From NCBI GenBank assembly GCA_039105265.1, contig JAPFFF010000464.1, positions 1 to 22,221 on the forward strand: a stretch of DNA of 22,221 nt, in the 5' to 3' direction. This stretch comes from Tritrichomonas musculus (lineage: Eukaryota; Parabasalia; Tritrichomonadida; Tritrichomonadidae). Position numbers and translations under genes: made by a program. Position 1 is the first letter of the stretch, and every line of letters begins with the position of its first letter. Shown piece by piece: positions 10,219 to 22,139 of this stretch. Under the pieces are notes generated by a model. It made no database searches, was not told where the DNA came from, and saw nothing but the letters and a program-made list of their open reading frames with translations.

Positions 10219-11659
10219 TCGAAATTAAGTAAAATCAGTAAAAATTAAAGCTTAATCTCAGTTATTCTTATTCAAACGTTTCTCACAAGTGAACAGAGTT
10301 AAATAAAACACAAATCTCAAACACTTTTGTAAGATAATTAAAAACGATTTCGAAATTAAGTAAAATCAATAAAGATTAAATCGCAATATCAATTATTCTT
10401 ATTCAAACGTTTCTCACAAGTGAACAGAGTTAAATAAAACACAAATCTCAAACACTTTTGTAAGATAATTATAAACGATTTCGAAATTAAGTAAAATCAA
10501 TAAAAATTAAAGCTTAATCTCAGTTATTCTTATTCAAACGTTTCTCACAAATGAACAGAGTTAAATAAAACACAAATCTCAAACACTTTTGTAAGATAAT
10601 TAAAAACGATTTCGAAATTAAGTAAAATCAGTAAAAATTAAAGCTTAATCTCAGTTATTCTTATTCAAACGTTTCTCACAAGTGAACAGAGTTAAATAAA
10701 ACACAAATCTCAAACACTTTTGTAAGATAATTATAAACGATTTCGAAATTAAGTAAAATCAATAAAGATTAAATCGCAATATCAATTATTCTTATTCAAA
10801 CGTTTCTCACAAGTGAACAGAGTTAAATAAAACACAAATCTCAAACACTTTTGTAAGATAATTATAAACGATTTCGAAATTAAGTAAAATCAGTAAAAAT
10901 TAAAGCTTAATCTCAGTTATTCTTATTCAAACGTTTCTCACAAATGAACAGAGTTAAATAAAACACAAATCTCAAACACTTTTGTAAGATAATTATAAAC
11001 GATTTCGAAATTAAGTAAAATCAATAAAAATTAAAGCTTAATCTCAGTTATTCTTATTCAAACGTTTCTCACAAATGAACAGAGTTAAATAAAACACAAA
11101 TCTCAAACACTTTTGTAAGATAATTAAAAACGATTTCGAAATTAAGTAAAATCAATAAAAATTAAAGCTTAATCTCAGTTATTCTTATTCAAACGTTTCT
11201 CACAAATGAACAGAGTTAAATAAAACACAAATCTCAAACACTTTTGTAAGATAATTAAAAACGATTTCGAAATTAAGTAAAATCAATAAAAATTAAAGCT
11301 TAATCTCAGTTATTCTTATTCAAACGTTTCTCACAAGTGAACAGAGTTAAATAAAACACAAATCTCAAACACTTTTGTAAGATAATTAAAAACGATTTCG
11401 AAATTAAGTAAAATCAATAAAAATTAAAGCTTAATCTCAGTTATTCTTATTCAAACGTTTCTCACAAATGAACAGAGTTAAATAAAACACAAATCTCAAA
11501 CACTTTTGTAAGATAATTAAAAACGATTTCGAAATTAAGTAAAATCAGTAAAAATTAAAGCTTAATCTCAGTTATTCTTATTCAAACGTTTCTCACAAAT
11601 GAACAGAGTTAAATAAAACACAAATCTCAAACACTTTTGTAAGATAATTATAAACGATT
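10219..11659 (+). repeat. Eleven-unit duplicated segment, second copy (units 79-89)
   Basis: This segment matches 6682-8122. Compared with copies A and B it carries three extra units (81-83: H A20/A71/AA, H G20/G71/AT, K AT; 10481-10873) between the equivalents of units 38 and 39. Because those three units are also present at 6944-7336, copy C appears to combine a copy-A-like left half (units 65-80) with a right half like units 53-62. That is the expected product of unequal exchange at the shared K unit (53/80/38). Confidence 0.85.
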
Positions 11660-12445
11660 TCGAAATTAAGTAAAATCAATAAAAATTAAAGCTTAATCTC
11701 AGTTATTCTTATTCAAACGTTTCTCACAAATGAACAGAGTTAAATAAAACACAAATCTCAAACACTTTTGTAAGATAATTATAAACGATTTCGAAATTAA
11801 GTAAAATCAATAAAAATTAAAGCTTAATCTCAGTTATTCTTATTCAAACGTTTCTCACAAATGAACAGAGTTAAATAAAACACAAATCTCAAACACTTTT
11901 GTAAGATAATTAAAAACGATTTCGAAATTAAGTAAAATCAATAAAAATTAAAGCTTAATCTCAGTTATTCTTATTCAAACGTTTCTCACAAGTGAACAGA
12001 GTTAAATAAAACACAAATCTCAAACACTTTTGTAAGATAATTAAAAACGATTTCGAAATTAAGTAAAATCAATAAAGATTAAATCGCAATATCAATTATT
12101 CTTATTCAAACGTTTCTCACAAGTGAACAGAGTTAAATAAAACACAAATCTCAAACACTTTTGTAAGATAATTAAAAACGATTTCGAAATTAAGTAAAAT
12201 CAGTAAAAATTAAAGCTTAATCTCAGTTATTCTTATTCAAACGTTTCTCACAAATGAACAGAGTTAAATAAAACACAAATCTCAAACACTTTTGTAAGAT
12301 AATTATAAACGATTTCGAAATTAAGTAAAATCAGTAAAAATTAAAGCTTAATCTCAGTTATTCTTATTCAAACGTTTCTCACAAATGAACAGAGTTAAAT
12401 AAAACACAAATCTCAAACACTTTTGTAAGATAATTAAAAACGATT
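11660..12445 (+). repeat. H-dominated segment, units 90-95
   Basis: Units 89-96 align with 147-154 of copy B with only two differences, both at position 20 (92 versus 150, 94 versus 152). Homology between copies B and C therefore extends past the end of the A/B match and includes the first HT unit. Unit 93 (12053-12183) is K. Confidence 0.82.
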
Positions 12446-13362
12446 TCGAAATTAAGTAAAATCAGTAAAAATTAAAGCTTAATCTCAGTTATTCTTATTC
12501 TAACATTTCTCACAAATGAACAGAGTTAAATAAAACACAAATCTCAAACACTTTTGTAAGATAATTAAAAACGATTTCGAAATTAAGTAAAATCAGTAAA
12601 AATTAAAGCTTAATCTCAATTATTCCTATTCAAACGTTTCTCACAAATGAACAGAGTTAAATAAAACACAAATCTCAAACACTTTTGTAAGATAATTAAA
12701 AACGATTTCGAAATTAAGTAAAATCAGTAAAAATTAAAGCTTAATCTCAGTTATTCTTATTCAAACGTTTCTCACAAGTGAACAGAGTTAAATAAAACAC
12801 AAATCTCAAACACTTTTGTAAGATAATTAAAAACGATTTCGAAATTAAGTAAAATCAATAAAGATTAAATCGCAATATCAATTATTCTTATTCAAACGTT
12901 TCTCACAAGTGAACAGAGTTAAATAAAACACAAATCTCAAACACTTTTGTAAGATAATTAAAAACGATTTCGAAATTAAGTAAAATCAGTAAAAATTAAA
13001 GCTTAATCTCAGTTATTCCTATTCAAACGTTTCTCACAAGTGAACAGAGTTAAATAAAACACAAATCTCAAACACTTTTGTAAGATAATTAAAAACGATT
13101 TCGAAATTAAGTAAAATCAGTAAAAATTAAAGCTTAATCTCAGTTATTCTTATTCAAACGTTTCTCACAAGTGAACAGAGTTAAATAAAACACAAATCTC
13201 AAACACTTTTGTAAGATAATTAAAAACGATTTCGAAATTAAGTAAAATCAATAAAGATTAAATCGCAATATCAATTATTCTTATTCAAACGTTTCTCACA
13301 AGTGAACAGAGTTAAATAAAACACAAATCTCAAACACTTTTGTAAGATAATTATAAACGATT
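12446..13362 (+). repeat. Start of the mosaic Q/HT/K region (units 96-102)
   Basis: Unit 96 (12446-12576) is the first HT unit (TTCTAACATTTC at 53-64 instead of TTCAAACGTTTC). Unit 97 is Q but has A71, unlike every other Q unit. Unit 100 (12970-13100) has C50 with G43, a state between H and Q. Units 99 and 102 are K. Units 98-102 read H, K, H (C50), H, K. Confidence 0.85.
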
Positions 13363-13886
13363 TCGAAATTAAGTAAAATCAGTAAAAATTAAAGCTTAAT
13401 CTCAATTATTCCTATTCAAACGTTTCTCACAAGTGAACAGAGTTAAATAAAACATAAATCTCAAACACTTTTGTAAGATAATTATAAACGATTTCGAAAT
13501 TAAGTAAAATCAGTAAAAATTAAAGCTTAATCTCAATTATTCCTATTCAAACGTTTCTCACAAGTGAACAGAGTTAAATAAAACACAAATCTCAAACACT
13601 TTTGTAAGATAATTATAAACGATTTCGAAATTAAGTAAAATCAGTAAAAATTAAAGCTTAATCTCAATTATTCCTATTCAAACGTTTCTCACAAGTGAAC
13701 AGAGTTAAATAAAACACAAATCTCAAACACTTTTGTAAGATAATTATAAACGATTTCGAAATTAAGTAAAATCAGTAAAAATTAAAGCTTAATCTCAATT
13801 ATTCCTATTCAAACGTTTCTCACAAGTGAACAGAGTTAAATAAAACACAAATCTCAAACACTTTTGTAAGATAATTAAAAACGATT
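13363..13886 (+). repeat. Run of four Q-class units (103-106)
   Basis: Four consecutive units have AAGCTTAATCTCAATTATTCC at 30-50 (A43, C50) with G20 and G71. Unit 103 carries T93, otherwise a K trait; 104 and 105 are identical by reading; 106 ends AA rather than AT. Q units then recur singly or in pairs to unit 130 and at 167 and 169, and nowhere before base 12577. Confidence 0.88.
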
Positions 13887-14017
13887 TCGAAATTAAGTAA
13901 AATCAGTAAAAATTAAAGCTTAATCTCAGTTATTCTTAATCTAACATTTCACACAAGTGAACAGAGTTAAATAAAACACAAATCTCAAACACTTTTGTAA
14001 GATAATTAAAAACGATT
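13887..14017 (+). repeat. Most divergent HT unit (107)
   Basis: Besides T56 and A60 it has A53 (CTTAATCTAAC) and A65 (TTTCACAC), with G71. A65 is the only variant base found in just one unit of the window. A53 is shared only with unit 113 (14673-14803), which also has A43 and A71. These two may be relics of an older, less homogenised form of HT. Confidence 0.85.
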
Positions 14018-14803
14018 TCGAAATTAAGTAAAATCAGTAAAAATTAAATCGCAATATCAATTATTCTTATTCAAACGTTTCTCACAAGTGAACAGAGTTA
14101 AATAAAACACAAATCTCAAACACTTTTGTAAGATAATTATAAACGATTTCGAAATTAAGTAAAATCAGTAAAAATTAAAGCTTAATCTCAGTTATTCTTA
14201 TTCAAACGTTTCTCACAAATGAACAGAGTTAAATAAAACACAAATCTCAAACACTTTTGTAAGATAATTATAAACGATTTCGAAATTAAGTAAAATCAGT
14301 AAAAATTAAAGCTTAATCTCAGTTATTCTTATTCAAACGTTTCTCACAAATGAACAGAGTTAAATAAAACACAAATCTCAAACACTTTTGTAAGATAATT
14401 ATAAACGATTTCGAAATTAAGTAAAATCAGTAAAAATTAAAGCTTAATCTCAATTATTCCTATTCAAACGTTTCTCACAAGTGAACAGAGTTAAATAAAA
14501 CACAAATCTCAAACACTTTTGTAAGATAATTAAAAACGATTTCGAAATTAAGTAAAATCAGTAAAAATTAAAGCTTAATCTCAATTATTCCTATTCAAAC
14601 GTTTCTCACAAGTGAACAGAGTTAAATAAAACACAAATCTCAAACACTTTTGTAAGATAATTAAAAACGATTTCGAAATTAAGTAAAATCAGTAAAAATT
14701 AAAGCTTAATCTCAATTATTCTTAATCTAACATTTCTCACAAATGAACAGAGTTAAATAAAACACAAATCTCAAACACTTTTGTAAGATAATTAAAAACG
14801 ATT
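14018..14803 (+). repeat. Mosaic segment, units 108-113
   Basis: Unit 108 carries the K block at 32-43 but A25 and G20, so its left part is H-like and its right part K-like. Units 109-110 are identical H units (G20/A71/AT), and 111-112 identical Q units (AA), two single-unit tandem duplications. Unit 113 is an HT variant with A43 and A53. Confidence 0.85.
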
Positions 14804-15458
14804 TCGAAATTAAGTAAAATCAATAAAGATTAAATCGCAATATCAATTATTCTTATTCAAACGTTTCTCACAAGTGAACAGAGTTAAATAAAACACAAAT
14901 CTCAAACACTTTTGTAAGATAATTAAAAACGATTTCGAAATTAAGTAAAATCAGTAAAAATTAAATCGCAATATCAATTATTCCTATTCAAACGTTTCTC
15001 ACAAGTGAACAGAGTTAAATAAAACACAAATCTCAAACACTTTTGTAAGATAATTATAAACGATTTCGAAATTAAGTAAAATCAGTAAAAATTAAAGCTT
15101 AATCTCAATTATTCCTATTCAAACGTTTCTCACAAGTGAACAGAGTTAAATAAAACACAAATCTCAAACACTTTTGTAAGATAATTATAAACGATTTCGA
15201 AATTAAGTAAAATCAATAAAGATTAAATCGCAATATCAATTATTCTTATTCAAACGTTTCTCACAAGTGAACAGAGTTAAATAAAACATAAATCTCAAAC
15301 ACTTTTGTAAGATAATTATAAACGATTTCGAAATTAAGTAAAATCAGTAAAAATTAAAGCTTAATCTCAATTATTCCTATTCAAACGTTTCTCACAAGTG
15401 AACAGAGTTAAATAAAACACAAATCTCAAACACTTTTGTAAGATAATTAAAAACGATT
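14804..15458 (+). repeat. Five-unit duplicated segment, first copy (units 114-118)
   Basis: The order is K (AA), K-block with A25 and C50 (AT), Q (AT), K with T93 (AT), Q (AA). It recurs exactly by reading at 21485-22139, 51 units (6,681 bp) downstream. Unit 115 combines H-like A25, the K block and the Q base C50, a three-way mosaic also found at unit 166. This segment overlaps the octamer that starts at 15197. Confidence 0.88.
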
Positions 15459-16244
15459 TCGAAATTAAGTAAAATTAGTAAAAATTAAAGCTTAATCTCA
15501 GTTATTCTTATTCTAACATTTCTCACAAATGAACAGAGTTAAATAAAACACAAATCTCAAACACTTTTGTAAGATAATTATAAACGATTTCGAAATTAAG
15601 TAAAATCAGTAAAAATTAAAGCTTAATCTCAATTATTCCTATTCAAACGTTTCTCACAAGTGAACAGAGTTAAATAAAACACAAATCTCAAACACTTTTG
15701 TAAGATAATTAAAAACGATTTCGAAATTAAGTAAAATCAATAAAGATTAAATCGCAATATCAATTATTCTTATTCAAACGTTTCTCACAAGTGAACAGAG
15801 TTAAATAAAACATAAATCTCAAACACTTTTGTAAGATAATTATAAACGATTTCGAAATTAAGTAAAATCAGTAAAAATTAAAGCTTAATCTCAATTATTC
15901 CTATTCAAACGTTTCTCACAAGTGAACAGAGTTAAATAAAACACAAATCTCAAACACTTTTGTAAGATAATTAAAAACGATTTCGAAATTAAGTAAAATC
16001 AGTAAAAATTAAAGCTTAATCTCAGTTATTCTTATTCAAACGTTTCTCACAAATGAACAGAGTTAAATAAAACACAAATCTCAAACACTTTTGTAAGATA
16101 ATTAAAAACGATTTCGAAATTAAGTAAAATCAGTAAAAATTAAAGCTTAATCTCAGTTATTCTTATTCAAACGTTTCTCACAAATGAACAGAGTTAAATA
16201 AAACACAAATCTCAAACACTTTTGTAAGATAATTATAAACGATT
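15197..16244 (+). repeat. 1,048-bp octamer, first copy (units 117-124)
   Basis: The order is K(T93), Q, HT(T18), Q, K(T93), Q, H, H. Q occupies alternate places for the first six units, giving a dimeric rhythm (K-Q, HT-Q, K-Q, H-H). All eight units match units 125-132 with no visible difference. Unit 119 (15459-15589) has T18 together with T56 and A60. Confidence 0.92.
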
Positions 16245-17292
16245 TCGAAATTAAGTAAAATCAATAAAGATTAAATCGCAATATCAATTATTCTTATTCA
16301 AACGTTTCTCACAAGTGAACAGAGTTAAATAAAACATAAATCTCAAACACTTTTGTAAGATAATTATAAACGATTTCGAAATTAAGTAAAATCAGTAAAA
16401 ATTAAAGCTTAATCTCAATTATTCCTATTCAAACGTTTCTCACAAGTGAACAGAGTTAAATAAAACACAAATCTCAAACACTTTTGTAAGATAATTAAAA
16501 ACGATTTCGAAATTAAGTAAAATTAGTAAAAATTAAAGCTTAATCTCAGTTATTCTTATTCTAACATTTCTCACAAATGAACAGAGTTAAATAAAACACA
16601 AATCTCAAACACTTTTGTAAGATAATTATAAACGATTTCGAAATTAAGTAAAATCAGTAAAAATTAAAGCTTAATCTCAATTATTCCTATTCAAACGTTT
16701 CTCACAAGTGAACAGAGTTAAATAAAACACAAATCTCAAACACTTTTGTAAGATAATTAAAAACGATTTCGAAATTAAGTAAAATCAATAAAGATTAAAT
16801 CGCAATATCAATTATTCTTATTCAAACGTTTCTCACAAGTGAACAGAGTTAAATAAAACATAAATCTCAAACACTTTTGTAAGATAATTATAAACGATTT
16901 CGAAATTAAGTAAAATCAGTAAAAATTAAAGCTTAATCTCAATTATTCCTATTCAAACGTTTCTCACAAGTGAACAGAGTTAAATAAAACACAAATCTCA
17001 AACACTTTTGTAAGATAATTAAAAACGATTTCGAAATTAAGTAAAATCAGTAAAAATTAAAGCTTAATCTCAGTTATTCTTATTCAAACGTTTCTCACAA
17101 ATGAACAGAGTTAAATAAAACACAAATCTCAAACACTTTTGTAAGATAATTAAAAACGATTTCGAAATTAAGTAAAATCAGTAAAAATTAAAGCTTAATC
17201 TCAGTTATTCTTATTCAAACGTTTCTCACAAATGAACAGAGTTAAATAAAACACAAATCTCAAACACTTTTGTAAGATAATTATAAACGATT
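16245..17292 (+). repeat. 1,048-bp octamer, second copy (units 125-132)
   Basis: An exact tandem repeat of 15197-16244 by reading. Its last two units (131-132, H G20/A71/AA and AT) are also the first two of long copy B. The duplication thus crossed the join between the mosaic region and copy B, which implies the join existed before the octamer was duplicated. Confidence 0.9.
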
Positions 17293-19126
17293 TCGAAATT
17301 AAGTAAAATCAATAAAAATTAAAGCTTAATCTCAGTTATTCTTATTCAAACGTTTCTCACAAATGAACAGAGTTAAATAAAACACAAATCTCAAACACTT
17401 TTGTAAGATAATTAAAAACGATTTCGAAATTAAGTAAAATCAGTAAAAATTAAAGCTTAATCTCAGTTATTCTTATTCAAACGTTTCTCACAAATGAACA
17501 GAGTTAAATAAAACACAAATCTCAAACACTTTTGTAAGATAATTGAAAACGATTTCGAAATTAAGTAAAATCAATAAAAATTAAAGCTTAATCTCAGTTA
17601 TTCTTATTCAAACGTTTCTCACAAGTGAACAGAGTTAAATAAAACACAAATCTCAAACACTTTTGTAAGATAATTGAAAACGATTTCGAAATTAAGTAAA
17701 ATCAATAAAAATTAAAGCTTAATCTCAGTTATTCTTATTCAAACGTTTCTCACAAATGAACAGAGTTAAATAAAACACAAATCTCAAACACTTTTGTAAG
17801 ATAATTAAAAACGATTTCGAAATTAAGTAAAATTAGTAAAGATTAAAGCGCAATATCAATTATTCTTATTCAAACGTTTCTCACAAATGAACAGAGTTAA
17901 ATAAAACACAAATCTCAAACACTTTTGTAAGATAATTATAAACGATTTCGAAATTAAGTAAAATCAATAAAAATTAAAGCTTAATCTCAGTTATTCTTAT
18001 TCAAACGTTTCTCACAAATGAACAGAGTTAAATAAAACACAAATCTCAAACACTTTTGTAAGATAATTAAAAACGATTTCGAAATTAAGTAAAATCAATA
18101 AAAATTAAAGCTTAATCTCAGTTATTCTTATTCAAACGTTTCTCACAAATGAACAGAGTTAAATAAAACACAAATCTCAAACACTTTTGTAAGATAATTA
18201 AAAACGATTTCGAAATTAAGTAAAATCAGTAAAAATTAAAGCTTAATCTCAGTTATTCTTATTCAAACGTTTCTCACAAGTGAACAGAGTTAAATAAAAC
18301 ACAAATCTCAAACACTTTTGTAAGATAATTAAAAACGATTTCGAAATTAAGTAAAATCAATAAAGATTAAATCGCAATATCAATTATTCTTATTCAAACG
18401 TTTCTCACAAGTGAACAGAGTTAAATAAAACACAAATCTCAAACACTTTTGTAAGATAATTATAAACGATTTCGAAATTAAGTAAAATCAGTAAAAATTA
18501 AAGCTTAATCTCAGTTATTCTTATTCAAACGTTTCTCACAAATGAACAGAGTTAAATAAAACACAAATCTCAAACACTTTTGTAAGATAATTATAAACGA
18601 TTTCGAAATTAAGTAAAATCAATAAAAATTAAAGCTTAATCTCAGTTATTCTTATTCAAACGTTTCTCACAAATGAACAGAGTTAAATAAAACACAAATC
18701 TCAAACACTTTTGTAAGATAATTAAAAACGATTTCGAAATTAAGTAAAATCAATAAAAATTAAAGCTTAATCTCAGTTATTCTTATTCAAACGTTTCTCA
18801 CAAATGAACAGAGTTAAATAAAACACAAATCTCAAACACTTTTGTAAGATAATTAAAAACGATTTCGAAATTAAGTAAAATCAATAAAAATTAAAGCTTA
18901 ATCTCAGTTATTCTTATTCAAACGTTTCTCACAAGTGAACAGAGTTAAATAAAACACAAATCTCAAACACTTTTGTAAGATAATTAAAAACGATTTCGAA
19001 ATTAAGTAAAATCAATAAAAATTAAAGCTTAATCTCAGTTATTCTTATTCAAACGTTTCTCACAAATGAACAGAGTTAAATAAAACACAAATCTCAAACA
19101 CTTTTGTAAGATAATTAAAAACGATT
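17031..19126 (+). repeat. Long higher-order segment, copy B (units 131-146)
   Basis: It matches copy A (3538-5633) in all sixteen units by reading, including the GA pair (units 134-135), the M unit at 17817-17947 and the K unit at 18341-18471. Complete agreement over 2,096 bp at a distance of 13,493 bp points to recent block transfer or conversion. It lacks the five-unit and three-unit additions of copy C. Confidence 0.92.
17817..17947 (+). repeat. M-class unit 137 (third of three)
   Basis: It is identical by reading to the M units at 4324 and 9826, with the same left context. It is 103 units from the first M unit, the same offset as the whole of copy B from copy A. Confidence 0.9.
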
Positions 19127-19257
19127 TCGAAATTAAGTAAAATCAGTAAAAATTAAAGCTTAATCTCAGTTATTCTTATTCAAACGTTTCTCACAAATGA
19201 ACAGAGTTAAATAAAACACAAATCTCAAACACTTTTGTAAGATAATTATAAACGATT
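19127..19257 (+). repeat. Chimeric H unit at the A/B length difference (unit 147)
   Basis: It reads G20, A71 and AT, so it combines the left part of unit 44 (G20, A71, AA) with the end of unit 46 (G20, G71, AT). It replaces three units of copy A. The exchange point would lie between positions 72 and 122, inside the low-variation part of the unit. Confidence 0.75.
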
Positions 19258-19912
19258 TCGAAATTAAGTAAAATCAATAAAAATTAAAGCTTAATCTCAG
19301 TTATTCTTATTCAAACGTTTCTCACAAATGAACAGAGTTAAATAAAACACAAATCTCAAACACTTTTGTAAGATAATTATAAACGATTTCGAAATTAAGT
19401 AAAATCAATAAAAATTAAAGCTTAATCTCAGTTATTCTTATTCAAACGTTTCTCACAAATGAACAGAGTTAAATAAAACACAAATCTCAAACACTTTTGT
19501 AAGATAATTAAAAACGATTTCGAAATTAAGTAAAATCAGTAAAAATTAAAGCTTAATCTCAGTTATTCTTATTCAAACGTTTCTCACAAGTGAACAGAGT
19601 TAAATAAAACACAAATCTCAAACACTTTTGTAAGATAATTAAAAACGATTTCGAAATTAAGTAAAATCAATAAAGATTAAATCGCAATATCAATTATTCT
19701 TATTCAAACGTTTCTCACAAGTGAACAGAGTTAAATAAAACACAAATCTCAAACACTTTTGTAAGATAATTAAAAACGATTTCGAAATTAAGTAAAATCA
19801 ATAAAAATTAAAGCTTAATCTCAGTTATTCTTATTCAAACGTTTCTCACAAATGAACAGAGTTAAATAAAACACAAATCTCAAACACTTTTGTAAGATAA
19901 TTATAAACGATT
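19258..19912 (+). repeat. Copy B continued (units 148-152)
   Basis: It matches units 47-51 (6027-6681) exactly by reading and units 90-94 with two differences at position 20. Unit 151 (19651-19781) is K. The segment runs straight into the H-HT-K trimer. Confidence 0.87.
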
Positions 19913-21484
19913 TCGAAATTAAGTAAAATCAGTAAAAATTAAAGCTTAATCTCAGTTATTCTTATTCAAACGTTTCTCACAAATGAACAGAGTTAAATAA
20001 AACACAAATCTCAAACACTTTTGTAAGATAATTAAAAACGATTTCGAAATTAAGTAAAATCAGTAAAAATTAAAGCTTAATCTCAGTTATTCTTATTCTA
20101 ACATTTCTCACAAATGAACAGAGTTAAATAAAACACAAATCTCAAACACTTTTGTAAGATAATTAAAAACGATTTCGAAATTAAGTAAAATCAATAAAGA
20201 TTAAATCGCAATATCAATTATTCTTATTCAAACGTTTCTCACAAGTGAACAGAGTTAAATAAAACACAAATCTCAAACACTTTTGTAAGATAATTATAAA
20301 CGATTTCGAAATTAAGTAAAATCAGTAAAAATTAAAGCTTAATCTCAGTTATTCTTATTCAAACGTTTCTCACAAATGAACAGAGTTAAATAAAACACAA
20401 ATCTCAAACACTTTTGTAAGATAATTAAAAACGATTTCGAAATTAAGTAAAATCAGTAAAAATTAAAGCTTAATCTCAGTTATTCTTATTCTAACATTTC
20501 TCACAAATGAACAGAGTTAAATAAAACACAAATCTCAAACACTTTTGTAAGATAATTAAAAACGATTTCGAAATTAAGTAAAATCAATAAAGATTAAATC
20601 GCAATATCAATTATTCTTATTCAAACGTTTCTCACAAGTGAACAGAGTTAAATAAAACACAAATCTCAAACACTTTTGTAAGATAATTATAAACGATTTC
20701 GAAATTAAGTAAAATCAGTAAAAATTAAAGCTTAATCTCAGTTATTCTTATTCAAACGTTTCTCACAAATGAACAGAGTTAAATAAAACACAAATCTCAA
20801 ACACTTTTGTAAGATAATTAAAAACGATTTCGAAATTAAGTAAAATCAGTAAAAATTAAAGCTTAATCTCAGTTATTCTTATTCTAACATTTCTCACAAA
20901 TGAACAGAGTTAAATAAAACACAAATCTCAAACACTTTTGTAAGATAATTAAAAACGATTTCGAAATTAAGTAAAATCAATAAAGATTAAATCGCAATAT
21001 CAATTATTCTTATTCAAACGTTTCTCACAAGTGAACAGAGTTAAATAAAACACAAATCTCAAACACTTTTGTAAGATAATTATAAACGATTTCGAAATTA
21101 AGTAAAATCAGTAAAAATTAAAGCTTAATCTCAGTTATTCTTATTCAAACGTTTCTCACAAATGAACAGAGTTAAATAAAACACAAATCTCAAACACTTT
21201 TGTAAGATAATTAAAAACGATTTCGAAATTAAGTAAAATCAGTAAAAATTAAAGCTTAATCTCAATTATTCTTATTCTAACATTTCTCACAAATGAACAG
21301 AGTTAAATAAAACACAAATCTCAAACACTTTTGTAAGATAATTAAAAACGATTTCGAAATTAAGTAAAATCAATAAAGATTAAATCGCAATATCAATTAT
21401 TCTTATTCAAACGTTTCTCACAAGTGAACAGAGTTAAATAAAACACAAATCTCAAACACTTTTGTAAGATAATTAAAAACGATT
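19913..21484 (+). repeat. 393-bp H-HT-K trimer, four tandem copies (units 153-164)
   Basis: Copies start at 19913, 20306, 20699 and 21092. The first three are identical by reading: H (G20/A71/AA), HT (G20/A71/AA), K (A20/G71/AT). The fourth differs at two sites: A43 in its HT unit 163 and AA at the end of its K unit 164. This is the cleanest higher-order repeat in the window. Because 131 is not a multiple of 3 but 393 is, the trimer is also the smallest block that restores reading phase, which is coincidental here as no frame is open. Confidence 0.93.
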
Positions 21485-22139
21485 TCGAAATTAAGTAAAA
21501 TCAATAAAGATTAAATCGCAATATCAATTATTCTTATTCAAACGTTTCTCACAAGTGAACAGAGTTAAATAAAACACAAATCTCAAACACTTTTGTAAGA
21601 TAATTAAAAACGATTTCGAAATTAAGTAAAATCAGTAAAAATTAAATCGCAATATCAATTATTCCTATTCAAACGTTTCTCACAAGTGAACAGAGTTAAA
21701 TAAAACACAAATCTCAAACACTTTTGTAAGATAATTATAAACGATTTCGAAATTAAGTAAAATCAGTAAAAATTAAAGCTTAATCTCAATTATTCCTATT
21801 CAAACGTTTCTCACAAGTGAACAGAGTTAAATAAAACACAAATCTCAAACACTTTTGTAAGATAATTATAAACGATTTCGAAATTAAGTAAAATCAATAA
21901 AGATTAAATCGCAATATCAATTATTCTTATTCAAACGTTTCTCACAAGTGAACAGAGTTAAATAAAACATAAATCTCAAACACTTTTGTAAGATAATTAT
22001 AAACGATTTCGAAATTAAGTAAAATCAGTAAAAATTAAAGCTTAATCTCAATTATTCCTATTCAAACGTTTCTCACAAGTGAACAGAGTTAAATAAAACA
22101 CAAATCTCAAACACTTTTGTAAGATAATTAAAAACGATT
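21485..22139 (+). repeat. Five-unit duplicated segment, second copy (units 165-169)
   Basis: It matches 14804-15458 in all five units by reading, including the three-way mosaic unit 166 (A25, K block, C50). The match stops at unit 170, which is K where unit 119 is HT. Units 164 and 165 are the same K unit (AA), so the left border may be a one-unit slip. Confidence 0.88.
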
